From Chitinophaga pinensis (GTDB lineage: Bacteria > Bacteroidota > Bacteroidia > UBA4408): 64,000 nucleotides of DNA. Made by a program: the position numbers and the translations under genes. The stretch's first letter is position 1; every line of letters begins with the position of its first letter. The notes under the pieces are model-generated. The model was not told where the DNA came from. It saw nothing but the letters and a program-made list of their open reading frames with translations, and searched no databases. The DNA is taken from assembly GCA_945872355.1 (NCBI GenBank), contig CAMBZU010000003.1, positions 1 through 64,000 on the forward strand, given 5' to 3'. Below are positions 20,916 to 30,662 of this stretch, piece by piece.

Positions 20916-22148
20916 ATGAAAAAACATAGTTGGTTTCAAGTCGTTTCATTTGCGGTATTTTTAATAACGAACACTACCATAGCTCAAACCACCACTAGTA
21001 TTACTGGCCAAGAGGTAAAATTAAACACCATTACTACGTCTGTTCCATTTCTTTCAATTGGTCCTGATTCTAGAGCTGGAGGTATGGGAGATTGTGGTGC
21101 TGCTTCAACACCAGATGTAAATTCTATGCATTGGAATGCTGCAAAATATGCGTTTATTGAAAAGAAAACAGGATTTGCGTTAAACTATACGCCTTGGTTA
21201 AGAAGATTGGTGCCTGACATTAATTTTTCTTATTTAAGTGGCTATAAGAAACTTGATAAAAATCAAGCGGTGGCTGCCTCATTGCGTTATTTTTCGTTAG
21301 GTGATATTACCTTTACTGATATCAATGGAACAACTATTGGCCAATTTAGACCCAATGAGTTTGCGCTTGATGTAGCTTACAGCAGAAAGTTAAGTACTAA
21401 ATTTAGCACCGCTCTTGCACTGCGTTATGTGTTCTCAAACCTAACAAGTAATATAAATGTAGGAGGTGTAAATACCAAAGCTGGTCAAGCTGTTGCTGCA
21501 GATATAAGTACTTTTTATCAAAACAATGAGCTCAACCTTGGAGATAAGAAAGCAGCTTATTCTTTTGGGGTAAATATTTCAAATATTGGTTCAAAAATAT
21601 CTTATAGTGAAACAGCTGTGAGAGATTTTATACCCATGAATTTAAAAATTGGAAATAACCTTACTTTAGATTTAGATGACTATAATAAATTATCTTTTAT
21701 GGTTGATTTAAATAAATTATTAGTACCAACACCTCCAGAAATTGCAAGAGATTCAACAGGCAGTCCGGTTTATGGTGCAGATGGAACATTGCAATTAAGT
21801 TCTGGCAAACCCTCCAATGTAGGTACTGTTGCAGGAATGTTGCAATCATTTTATGACGCGCCAGGAGGATTTAATGAAGAGTTAAGAGAAGTAATGTGGG
21901 CCGTAGGATTAGAATATTGGTATGATAATTTATTTGCTTTCAGAACTGGTTACTTTCATGAATCAGCTTCAAAAGGAAACCGCCAGTACTTTAATATTGG
22001 CGCAGGTTTAAGATACAATGTGTTTGGAATTGACTTTGCTTATTTAATACCAACTGTGCAGCAAAACCCTTTACAAAATACCTTACGATTTACGCTCACT
22101 TTTAATTTTGAATCCTCAAAAGCGGGAGCTAAAGAAACTACCAATTAA
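20916..22148 (+). CDS. porV: Type IX secretion system outer membrane channel protein PorV
   Basis: SVPFLSIGPDSRAGGMGDCGAASTPDVNSMHWNAAKYAFIEKKTGFALNYTPWLRRLVPDINFSYLSGY; directly after porU. Confidence 0.93.
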   Translation: MKKHSWFQVVSFAVFLITNTTIAQTTTSITGQEVKLNTITTSVPFLSIGPDSRAGGMGDCGAASTPDVNSMHWNAAKYAFIEKKTGFALNYTPWLRRLVPDINFSYLSGYKKLDKNQAVAASLRYFSLGDITFTDINGTTIGQFRPNEFALDVAYSRKLSTKFSTALALRYVFSNLTSNINVGGVNTKAGQAVAADISTFYQNNELNLGDKKAAYSFGVNISNIGSKISYSETAVRDFIPMNLKIGNNLTLDLDDYNKLSFMVDLNKLLVPTPPEIARDSTGSPVYGADGTLQLSSGKPSNVGTVAGMLQSFYDAPGGFNEELREVMWAVGLEYWYDNLFAFRTGYFHESASKGNRQYFNIGAGLRYNVFGIDFAYLIPTVQQNPLQNTLRFTLTFNFESSKAGAKETTN

Positions 22149-22645
22149 TGCAACAATTTAGAGTTGGATTTGGATTTGATGTACATCAGTTAAAAGATGG
22201 TCATCCATTTTGGTTAGCGGGTATTCAAATTCCTCACTTCCAAGGTGCTTTTGGTCATTCTGATGCAGATGTTGTTATACACGCTATTTGTGATGCCTTG
22301 TTAGGTGCTGCAGCATTAGGCGATATTGGCAAGCATTTCCCAGATACTGATATGCAATTTAAAGGCATTGACAGTAAAATATTATTGAAAAAGGTGGTTG
22401 AATTACTGGCTCAACATCATTATCAAGTAGGAAATATAGATGTTACCTTGGTGTTAGAAAAGCCAAAAATTAAACCTTTTATTGAGCAAATGCAATCGAC
22501 TTTGGCTCAGGTAATGGGTGTTCAAAATGATCAAATATCTTTAAAAGCTACTACCAACGAAAAAATGGGTTTTGTAGGTCGTGAAGAAGGTGTTGCAGCG
22601 CATGCAGTGGCTTTGATTTGTAAAAACAATTTATTGAATAGCTAG
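22148..22645 (+). CDS. ispF: 2-C-methyl-D-erythritol 2,4-cyclodiphosphate synthase
   Basis: RVGFGFDVHQL...GHSDADVVIHAICDALLGAAALGDIGKHFPDTD; TAATG stop/start overlap with porV. Confidence 0.96.
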   Translation: MQQFRVGFGFDVHQLKDGHPFWLAGIQIPHFQGAFGHSDADVVIHAICDALLGAAALGDIGKHFPDTDMQFKGIDSKILLKKVVELLAQHHYQVGNIDVTLVLEKPKIKPFIEQMQSTLAQVMGVQNDQISLKATTNEKMGFVGREEGVAAHAVALICKNNLLNS

Positions 22646-22921
22646 TTCAGCGATTCCTTATTTTTAGACAGACATCATACTCGTTGGATGCTTTCGCTTT
22701 TTAATAATTTAAATGATTTTCTTTGTGTATTTTACCTATATTATAGTGCGTTTGAGCCATTGAAGGCCTTATTCTCTGTATTAACAATTACTCATTTAAT
22801 ATTTAATTTCTCTATTTCTTTTTGCCATCTCTAAATAATAACACTATATTCGTGTTAACATATTTTAATAAAAGCAAAGTCGTTCATTTTATTTTCATCT
22901 TTTTAAAACATTTGTTTATGA

Positions 22922-23179
22922 GCACAAAATCCAAAAACAGAAGGGCTTTACCATTTTTATCCCAACCCCGCTGCTGAAAATATTACTTTGGTTTCATCAG
23001 GCGAATTAATTAAAGCCATTGCATTGTTGGACTTAACCGGAAAGGAAGTTTACTCAGAAAATAATTTGAATTTAACCAAAACTGTATTTGACCTTAATAA
23101 AGCTGCTTCAGGCATTTATCATTTAAAGGTATCATCTAATTCAGGGGTTAGTAAAATATTTAAATTAGTTAAACAATGA
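22922..23179 (+). pseudogene. Orphan T9SS type A C-terminal sorting domain (gene remnant)
   Basis: Open frame without ATG: AQNPKTEGLYHFYPNPAAENITLVSSGELIKAIALLDLTGKEVYSENNLNLTKTVFDLNKAASGIYHLKVSSNSGVSKIFKLVKQ*; FYPNPAxxxI and GIYxLKV are sorting-domain hallmarks. Confidence 0.65.
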
Positions 23180-24009
23180 GAATTCTTATTTTAATAATTA
23201 TCTGTACTTGGTTTCCTAAAAATTTAATTGCTAAAGACAGTTTAAATTCCATCAATAAAAAACCAAAATGTAGTTTAATCTTTGCGATTGATAATAATTA
23301 TAATTACAGACATGTTAGAAAACCTAATTTTCTTGATTATGGATACCCTGTTAATTATGATTACACTCAAGCTGAATTGGATTACTTAGACAGTTGTAAT
23401 ATTGCCTGTAACATGAAATCAATCAGTTTAAAAATTGAAAGAAGCATCTGGAAATTTATTGCTTTTCAAAGCGGATTTGTCTATGGTCGAAAAGGTTATA
23501 TGGGATGCAGGGATGTAGAAGAAACAACTTTTAAAACAGGAAGTATTTACAGACTGTATTACACCCGTATTCCTTTACCAACTTTATCCATACCAGTAGG
23601 ACTTTGTTTGAACAAAACTATTTTAAATAATAAATTGATTATTTCTGTAAACTCAGGCATGGAGGTAAATTTTATTACAAAGAAATTTCAGGCAAACGAC
23701 TTTAGCGTGAATATTGGCAAAATCAAGGATGAAAAAAGTGGATTTTTCGGTTTCAGTAATTTAAAAGACGTGGATGATAACCTTTATTATGAACCACATG
23801 AATTTGGAACAATTAATAGCACTCAATATTATGCCGGATTAAATATCAAATATCTGATTTTTAAAAATACTTTTATCCACTTAGGATATACCTATATATC
23901 AGAATTTAAGTTTCACAAAACTAATGACAAACTTTATAGTAGTGCTTATATTTATGAAAAAAGATCCTACATACATCGATATGGTGCAGGTATTGGATTA
24001 TGCTTTTAA
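23176..24009 (+). CDS. Hypothetical secreted, possibly outer-membrane beta-barrel protein
   Basis: 277-aa ORF with hydrophobic N-terminus (MRILILIIICTWFPKNLIAK) and alternating strands; ATGA overlap with the preceding remnant. Confidence 0.6.
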   Translation: MRILILIIICTWFPKNLIAKDSLNSINKKPKCSLIFAIDNNYNYRHVRKPNFLDYGYPVNYDYTQAELDYLDSCNIACNMKSISLKIERSIWKFIAFQSGFVYGRKGYMGCRDVEETTFKTGSIYRLYYTRIPLPTLSIPVGLCLNKTILNNKLIISVNSGMEVNFITKKFQANDFSVNIGKIKDEKSGFFGFSNLKDVDDNLYYEPHEFGTINSTQYYAGLNIKYLIFKNTFIHLGYTYISEFKFHKTNDKLYSSAYIYEKRSYIHRYGAGIGLCF

Positions 24010-24252
24010 ATTCTTTCACACTAGCTTAAATGTTAATGATTTAAGAGTGAGCCAAAATGCGGATAGATCCATAGGATTAACTACGATTGTTTTACCTGGT
24101 AATGATGATAACTTCAAAAAAGTACTTTCTTGTAAATTTTTATCCAAATCCCAAGTAGGCAAAGATAAAAGACATTTAAGGCATGGGTACGACAAAACAA
24201 GCTTTTTTCCTATTGGGATGAATTTGCCTGAGTTGCCAGCTGACAACCCCAC

Positions 24253-24503
24253 CTGAGCGTAGTTTCCGAACTACGCTCTTAATATTTGAAATGCTAAAAT
24301 GAATTCAATACTTAAATAATTTTTACTACTTTCACAATGTGGCAGATGCGTATCAAATAAAAAATCAAAAAGGATTGCACTTCTTAACGCTACAAGTAGT
24401 AGGTTGGGCAGCTATTTTTACTAGACAATCCTATAGAGATATTATTATTGATAATTTTGTGTATTGCAGATAAAGTAAAGGTTTAAAAGTGTATTCGTAT
24501 GTC
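24253..24503. repeat. 251-bp direct repeat, copy 1 (REP palindrome plus RAYT 5' region)
   Basis: Matches 24980..25230 at constant offset 727 with two mismatches noted by eye. Confidence 0.92.
24255..24278. repeat. REP-like palindrome
   Basis: GAGCGTAGTT-TCCG-AACTACGCTC, perfect 10-bp stem. Confidence 0.85.
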
Positions 24504-24881
24504 TTCATGTCAAATCATATTCATTGTATTGTAAGTGCAAACAATAACTTATCGGATGTTGTTAGAGATTTCAAAAAATTCACATCGAAGGAAATTTTGA
24601 AATTAGTAAACGAAAATACGCAGGAAAGTAGAAAAGAATGGTTGCTCATGATTTTTAAATATCACGCAAAATTCAACAAACGGGTTGAAAAGTTTCAATT
24701 TTGGACGCACGAAAATTACGCAGTTGAATTAACATCAATTGAAATGATTGAAAGTAGGGTAAATTATATTCATCAAAATCCAGTTAGAGCTGGCTATGTG
24801 GCGCAAGAACATGAATATATTTATTCAAGTGCTAAAAACTTTGCAGGACTTATAAATTTAATGGAGATAGATGAGCTTTAG
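24339..24881 (+). pseudogene. REP-associated tyrosine transposase (RAYT, Y1/HUH, IS200-like) interrupted by one in-frame TAA
   Basis: GTG start: VADAYQIKNQKGLHFLTLQVVGWAAIFTRQSYRDIIIDNFVYCR*SKGLKVYSYVFMSNHIHCIVSANN...YIHQNPVRAGYVAQEHEYIYSSAKNFAG; HUH motif NHIH lies after the TAA at 24471-24473. Confidence 0.85.
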
Positions 24882-24896
24882 TGGAAAATATAAAAG

Positions 24897-24919
24897 CAGC
24901 GTAGTTGAAAACTACGCTG
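24897..24919. repeat. REP-like palindrome downstream of the RAYT
   Basis: CAGCGTAGTT-GAA-AACTACGCTG, perfect 10-bp stem sharing the CGTAGTT/AACTACG core. Confidence 0.85.
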
Positions 24920-24979
24920 AGAGGAGTGTAAATAAATACGAATGGACATGGGCAGATAGAAAGAGTAGTGAACCCCCAT

Positions 24980-25230
24980 CTGAGCGTAGTTTCCGAACTA
25001 CGCTCTTAATATTTGAAATGCTAAAATGAATTCAATACTTAAATAATTTTTACTACTTTCACATTGTGGCAGATGCGTATCAAATAAAAAATCAAAAAGG
25101 ATTGCACTTCTTAACGCTACAAGTAGTAGGTTGGGCAGCTATTTTTACTAGACAATCCTATAGAGATATTATTATTGATAGTTTTGTGTATTGCAGATAA
25201 AGTAAAGGTTTAAAAGTGTATTCGTATGTC
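24980..25230. repeat. 251-bp direct repeat, copy 2 (truncated RAYT 5' copy)
   Basis: Same as 24253..24503 including a REP palindrome at 24982..25005 and the TAA; diverges at 25231. Confidence 0.92.
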
Positions 25231-25434
25231 GCAGTAGGCGATAAGATGAAGCCAAGCCATGTGCGCTGGGCTTAGTGCCGGCAATAGCTTACTTTTAAAT
25301 AGTTACCTGCTGAATGACAAGTTGGGTTTATCACGCGCAGGATGCGCGCGCTAGTTTTTTATGTTACTTTATTAACGACATAAAGTTACACTTGTGACAA
25401 AATTATACATGAAGGTTTAAGCTTAAATTTTTGC

Positions 25435-25535
25435 GCGAGGGATTGAGCCTTTGTTTGAGCTCTTATTGGCAATTCCAACACCTTGGAGTTGCCAAAAAAG
25501 CGAGTGGCGAAAGCCCGGCCGCTTTTCATTTTTTT
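25435..25535. other. GC-rich structured intergenic element
   Basis: GCGCGAGGGATTGAGCC, hairpin GGCAATTCCAA-CACC-TTGGAGTTGCC (25468-25493), then AAAAGCG...GCCCGGCCGCTTTT plus a T-run. Confidence 0.5.
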
Positions 25536-25614
25536 TGAACTTAGCTTATAAATGAACTGAATTTGAATAAAAAAATTAGAAAGGGGACGCGCCCAAAGAA
25601 AGATGATTAAATAT

Positions 25615-26082
25615 TTACTCTCCTGTCCACATTAAGAGTTTGTTGTTGTTCTCGAACTTTGAGATATCGTTGGTGGTTAATATCATGACCAAATCGATGA
25701 TGGGTAAAATAAAAAAACCACCTCCAAAAGTAAATAAATAAACTGCTGGTATGTATGGCGCTGTGCCTAAATAAATCCTGTGTACGCCAAGCATGCCAAG
25801 GGTTAAAGTTAAAATAGCTGCAGTAACTTTTTTATTTTCAACGGTAGCTTTTTGAAGCAGTGTAATTAACTTAACTTTATTTATTTTAGGCGCTTGGGAT
25901 ACTTCTGGTGTGCTTTCGTTGCTAACAACAGAATCAATAACGACATTTTCAAATGTGTGAGGTAATACACAATTAGTGGCATTTAACCTACTTTGAATTG
26001 AAACAAAAAGAAAAAAAATGGGGATAAAAAATTTACTGAGCAAAGGCATTGGTATTTGAAAAAGCGACATTGATTTTAACAC
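25615..26082 (-). CDS. TM2 domain-containing protein
   Basis: KKVTAAILTLTLGMLGVHRIYLGTAPYIPAVYLFTFGGGFFILPIIDLVMILTT. Confidence 0.85.
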   Translation of the reverse strand: MLKSMSLFQIPMPLLSKFFIPIFFLFVSIQSRLNATNCVLPHTFENVVIDSVVSNESTPEVSQAPKINKVKLITLLQKATVENKKVTAAILTLTLGMLGVHRIYLGTAPYIPAVYLFTFGGGFFILPIIDLVMILTTNDISKFENNNKLLMWTGE

Positions 26083-26106
26083 ATAATCAATGACGCCTTA
26101 AGAAAA

Positions 26107-26712
26107 TTATTTTGCAGCCTTAAAGTTAGCAGCAACTTGGTTCCAGTTTATTACATTCCAAAATGCGGTAATGTAATCTGGTCTGCGGTTTTGATAGTTT
26201 AGATAATAGGCATGCTCCCAAACATCTAAAGCCATAATTGGGGTTCCTTTTACTTCAGCAATATCCATTAGTGGATTGTCTTGATTAGGTGTAGAAGTAA
26301 CCATTAATTTGCCATTGTGAACAATAAGCCATGCCCAACCTGAACCAAATCTGGTGGTAGCAGCTTTGTTGAATTCTTCTTTTAGTTTATCTAATGAACC
26401 AAAAGCTGCATTAATTGCATCACTTAATTCACCGGTTGGAACACCACCACCGTTAGGGCCCATAATAGTCCAAAATAAAGAGTGATTGTAATGTCCACCT
26501 CCATTATTTCTTACCGGCATAGGATATTTAGAAATGTTTGCACAAATTTCTTCAACGCTAAGCTTATCGGCATCTGTACCTGCAATGGCTGCATTTACAT
26601 TGTTTACATAAGCTTGATGATGTTTAGTATGATGAATTTCCATCGTTTTTGCATCAATGTTTGGTTCAAGTGCGCTGTAAGCGTAACTTAGTTTTGGTAA
26701 TTCAAAAGCCAT
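26107..26712 (-). CDS. Superoxide dismutase (Fe/Mn family)
   Basis: [43 protein letters not shown]...[20 protein letters not shown]. Confidence 0.96.
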   Translation of the reverse strand: MAFELPKLSYAYSALEPNIDAKTMEIHHTKHHQAYVNNVNAAIAGTDADKLSVEEICANISKYPMPVRNNGGGHYNHSLFWTIMGPNGGGVPTGELSDAINAAFGSLDKLKEEFNKAATTRFGSGWAWLIVHNGKLMVTSTPNQDNPLMDIAEVKGTPIMALDVWEHAYYLNYQNRRPDYITAFWNVINWNQVAANFKAAK

Positions 26713-26808
26713 GATATTTATATTTTAAAGATGAGTAAATTATTTTTTTTATTCGATTTCAAAGATAGTACAATTAGTAAAAACTAAATTTTAATTGTGT
26801 TATTTAGA

Positions 26809-28050
26809 TTATTTTCTTGTAAGCAATGCCATGTAAAAACCATCAGCATCAAAGTGGGTTGGCGTATATCTTTTTTCTCCTTCCATAATCCATTGCTCAC
26901 CATGTTTTTCCATAAACCATTTAATTTGCTCTTCGCCCTCTATGGGTAAAATACTGCATGTAGCATAAACCATTTTACCTCCTGGTTTAACGGTTGGTGC
27001 AAACCTTTCCATGATTTCTTTTTGTTGTTCAATGAGGTTATTAATTTCATGCGGTTGCAATTTCCATTTGGCATCAGGGTTTCTTCTTAAAACCCCTAGG
27101 CCAGAGCAAGGCAAATCTAAAAGCAGTCTATCAGCAGTATTTGCTAGTCTTTTAGCAGTTTTGGTGCTTTCAATTTCTTTAGCTTCTATAATAGATACGC
27201 CAGCTCTGCGTGCCCTTTTCTTCAATTCTTCCAATTTAAAAGCTTTGTTATCAAGTGCAATTAACCGGCCTTTGTTTTGCATCAGCGCTGCCAAGTGCAA
27301 ACTTTTACCACCTGTACCAGCGCAAGCATCAATTACACGCATACCTGGTTTAACTTGTAAAAATTCGGCTACCATTTGTGAAGCGCCATCTTGCACTTCA
27401 AAAAAACCTTCTTTAAATTCGGGCAAACGAAACACATTTCTTCTATAAACCAACTCCACTGCACTTGGGCTCCAAGGCAAAATATTATTTTCTATTTGAT
27501 GTTCGGTAAGTATTTCCTGTAACTTATTTACAGTGGTTTTAATGCTATTGGCCCTTAAAACCATTTTAGGTTCTTGATTGAGTGCAATAGCAATTTTATC
27601 CCATGCTGCACCTAGTTGTTGCTTACATAAATCATCCATCCAATCGGGATAAGATTCTCTTATTTTAGTAACTTTTTCATATTTTCTTAGTCTTTGCTCA
27701 ATGGTATCTGTATTAACTTCCTTAAAAGCAGGTAACATGGGAAGTTCTTTATCTCTAAATACGAACCATGCTGCATAAATTCTATAAAAATGACTGTCGG
27801 TAAAGTTTTTATCAGCATCTGCAGCAGTTGCAATTAATCGCCAATAGCGAATCATGTCGCTGCAGGTTTCATAAATGTAGGTTCTATTTCTAAAATTCCA
27901 TTTTTTATTGGCACGCATTACTTTCTCTAACGCCTTGTCTAAGTTAGTCCCTTCCTTAATCACATCCCGAATCACCATCAAAATATTTTTGGTGAGTATT
28001 TTGTGGTCAAGTACAATCTTTTTTTTAGCCCCCTTAAAATCTTTGTTCAT
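26809..28050 (-). CDS. RsmB/NOP-family RNA (cytosine-5) methyltransferase
   Basis: DGASQMVAEFLQVKPGMRVIDACAGTGGKSLHLAALMQNKGRLIALD...LLDLPCSGLGVLRRNPDAKWKL...MVYATCSILPIEGEEQ. Confidence 0.9.
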   Translation of the reverse strand: MNKDFKGAKKKIVLDHKILTKNILMVIRDVIKEGTNLDKALEKVMRANKKWNFRNRTYIYETCSDMIRYWRLIATAADADKNFTDSHFYRIYAAWFVFRDKELPMLPAFKEVNTDTIEQRLRKYEKVTKIRESYPDWMDDLCKQQLGAAWDKIAIALNQEPKMVLRANSIKTTVNKLQEILTEHQIENNILPWSPSAVELVYRRNVFRLPEFKEGFFEVQDGASQMVAEFLQVKPGMRVIDACAGTGGKSLHLAALMQNKGRLIALDNKAFKLEELKKRARRAGVSIIEAKEIESTKTAKRLANTADRLLLDLPCSGLGVLRRNPDAKWKLQPHEINNLIEQQKEIMERFAPTVKPGGKMVYATCSILPIEGEEQIKWFMEKHGEQWIMEGEKRYTPTHFDADGFYMALLTRK

Positions 28051-28313
28051 CTTTTGTGTAAAAATTATGCTGCAAATGTAATTAATAGATTCAAGCATTA
28101 ACAAAGTGATATTTTTCAATTTAAAATTCATTTCTTTGTTAAACAATAATGAGGGCAAGTGTAAACAAGTTGTTTTCTTTTTAATAAACTTGATAGGCAT
28201 GAATTCTTGTTTGACAACTTTCAAAGGAATGACTATTGTTACTGGCATTGGCCTGCGCTTTAGGGTGGGAAGAAATACATTTATAAAAAAGTCACTATAA
28301 AAATAAAATAGAT

Positions 28314-29027
28314 ATGAAAACCATTTTTACCGTTTTATTCGCGTTATTTTGCATTAATTTAAAAGCTCAAGAAAATAAGATTGGAGCCAGCATTAATGTT
28401 AAAGGAATTTCTAGTATAAAGGTGCAACCAGATGAAGGTATTTTAAACCTAAATGCTTCATTTATTGGCTTAGATGTAAATCAAGCCATGCTTGGTTTAG
28501 ATAAAAAAACAAAAGAAATAACACAGCAAATTATAGCTGCTGGTTTGAGTGAAAAAGATCTAAAAACAATTAATTTTCAAATAAACAAAAACATTGTTTA
28601 CCGCAGAGGTTCAGCCAAAGACAGTGGTTATTTTGCCAGCCAAAGTTTACAAGTTAAGTTTGTTTACAGCAAAGAAAAAGTAGCAAAAATTTTAAATGTT
28701 TTTTCAGAGAGCAAAGCAGGTTACAATATGAATTTTGACTTTATTTTGTCAGATACTTTGAAGAAGAAAACTGAAGCTACTTTGATGAAACTTTCAATAA
28801 AAGATGCAAAAATGAAGGCCAATTTATTGACAGCTGAGGCTGGTGTAAAAATAAAAAGAATTAAAGTTATTGAATATGGTGTAGTTTCAGCTAATAGAAC
28901 TTATTCCATGTTGCCCACCAGAAGTATGAGCGCTGATGTAACAGGAGGAGAAGCCATGCAAGGTTTTACCCCAAATGATATTGAAATGAGTGATGAGGTG
29001 CTCATTGTATGGGAATTAGAACAATAA
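28314..29027 (+). CDS. SIMPL (DUF541) domain-containing periplasmic protein
   Basis: Signal peptide; INVKGISSIKVQPDEGILNLNASFIG...KDLKTINFQINKNIVYRRG...GFTPNDIEMSDEVLIVWEL. Confidence 0.8.
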   Translation: MKTIFTVLFALFCINLKAQENKIGASINVKGISSIKVQPDEGILNLNASFIGLDVNQAMLGLDKKTKEITQQIIAAGLSEKDLKTINFQINKNIVYRRGSAKDSGYFASQSLQVKFVYSKEKVAKILNVFSESKAGYNMNFDFILSDTLKKKTEATLMKLSIKDAKMKANLLTAEAGVKIKRIKVIEYGVVSANRTYSMLPTRSMSADVTGGEAMQGFTPNDIEMSDEVLIVWELEQ

Positions 29028-29073
29028 GTTTTTATTTTCAAATAGCTTCATTTTAATTTTCCTAAAATTAATA

Positions 29074-29081
29074 TAAGTTTG
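29074..29081 (+). promoter_or_regulatory. Candidate -7 box TAAGTTTG upstream of the carboxyltransferase gene
   Basis: TAnnTTTG match 20 nt before the ATG at 29101. Confidence 0.35.
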
Positions 29082-29100
29082 TAGATTATTTAATAAGCAT

Positions 29101-30642
29101 ATGACAAAAGCAACTGATTTACTTCAGCAAAAAATAAAAGAGGCTCAATTAGGTGGTGGTGAAGCAAGAATTGCATCACAACATAAAAAAGGGAAACTTA
29201 CAGCGCGAGAAAGATTACATTTTTTAATGGATGAAGGTTCATTTCAAGAGATTGGCATGATGGTAACGCACCGTTCAAATGAATTTGGATTAGAGCGTGA
29301 AAAATATTTAGGAGATGGCGTAGTAACAGGTTTTGGCACTATCAATGGCCGTTTGGTTTATGTTTTTTCGCAAGATTTTACTGTATTTGGTGGTTCATTA
29401 AGTGAAACACATGCCGAAAAAATATGTAGAATTATGGATTTGGCTGTTCAAAATGGCGCACCGTTAATTGGTTTAAATGATAGTGGCGGCGCCCGAATAC
29501 AAGAGGGTGTGGTTTCTCTTGGCGGTTATGCTGATATTTTTTACAGAAACACGAGAGCATCTGGAGTTATTCCTCAATTATCGGCTATTATGGGTCCATG
29601 CGCAGGCGGTGCTGTTTATTCGCCAGCCATTACCGATTTTATAATGATGGTTGAAAATACTTCTTATATGTTTGTAACAGGCCCCAATGTGGTTAAGACA
29701 GTTACTCATGAAGAGGTTAGCAGCGAAGAGTTAGGAGGAGCATCAACACATAGCACCAAATCGGGTGTAACACATTTTTCATGTGCTAATGAAATAGAGT
29801 GTATCAATAATATTAAAGCCTTATTGAGTTACATGCCTCAAAACTGTGAAGAGGAAACTCCAATAGTTGCATATGAAGCAGGCAATGAAAAGCGTCCGAA
29901 GTTAAATGATTTGATTCCTGAAAATGCAAATCAGCCCTATGATATGCGTGAAGTAATTTTAGAAGTAATTGATGCAGATTCTTTTTTAGAGGTGCATAAA
30001 AACTTTGCTGAAAATATTGTTGTAGGATTTGCACGCTTAGGGGGTAAAAGTATTGGTATAGTTGCAAATCAACCTGCCTTTTTAGCGGGTGTTTTAGATA
30101 TAAAATCATCTAATAAAGCAGCTAGGTTTGTGCGATTTTGTGATTCATTTAATATTCCTTTATTAGTTTTTGAAGATGTACCGGGTTTTTTACCAGGCAC
30201 CGATCAAGAGTGGAATGGCATTATAACTAATGGCGCAAAATTATTATATGCTTTCTGTGAAGCCACAGTGCCAAGGATTACGGTGATAACAAGGAAGGCT
30301 TATGGTGGAGCTTACGATGTAATGAATAGCAAGCATATTGGAGCTGATATGAATTATGCTTGGCCAACTGCAGAAATTGCTGTAATGGGAGCAAAAGGAG
30401 CAGCAGAAATTATTTTTAAATCAGAAATATCCTCAGCTAAAGATCCTGCAGCAAAGTTAAAGGAAAAAGAAAGTGAGTATATTGAACATTTTGCAAACCC
30501 TTATCGTGCGGCCGAAAGGGGATATGTTGATGAAGTAATTATACCAGAAGATACCCGAGAAAAATTAATTACAGCATTTAAAATGTTGAAGAACAAAGTT
30601 TATAATATGCCTCGTAAGAAACATGGAAATATTCCACTTTAA
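29101..30642 (+). CDS. Acyl-CoA carboxylase carboxyltransferase (beta) subunit, propionyl-CoA carboxylase-like
   Basis: [21 protein letters not shown]...[27 protein letters not shown]...[13 protein letters not shown]...[39 protein letters not shown]. Confidence 0.93.
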   Translation: MTKATDLLQQKIKEAQLGGGEARIASQHKKGKLTARERLHFLMDEGSFQEIGMMVTHRSNEFGLEREKYLGDGVVTGFGTINGRLVYVFSQDFTVFGGSLSETHAEKICRIMDLAVQNGAPLIGLNDSGGARIQEGVVSLGGYADIFYRNTRASGVIPQLSAIMGPCAGGAVYSPAITDFIMMVENTSYMFVTGPNVVKTVTHEEVSSEELGGASTHSTKSGVTHFSCANEIECINNIKALLSYMPQNCEEETPIVAYEAGNEKRPKLNDLIPENANQPYDMREVILEVIDADSFLEVHKNFAENIVVGFARLGGKSIGIVANQPAFLAGVLDIKSSNKAARFVRFCDSFNIPLLVFEDVPGFLPGTDQEWNGIITNGAKLLYAFCEATVPRITVITRKAYGGAYDVMNSKHIGADMNYAWPTAEIAVMGAKGAAEIIFKSEISSAKDPAAKLKEKESEYIEHFANPYRAAERGYVDEVIIPEDTREKLITAFKMLKNKVYNMPRKKHGNIPL

Positions 30643-30662
30643 ATTTACTTAGAAAAAGATCC

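Noticed and set aside
27011-27448. 145-aa plus-strand ORF
   Set aside because: Fully antisense to a well-supported RNA methyltransferase gene; composition is a shadow of it.
29101-30642. Carboxyltransferase subunit without a biotin carboxylase partner as an anomaly
   Set aside because: Unlinked carboxylase subunits are common; not unusual without the rest of the genome.
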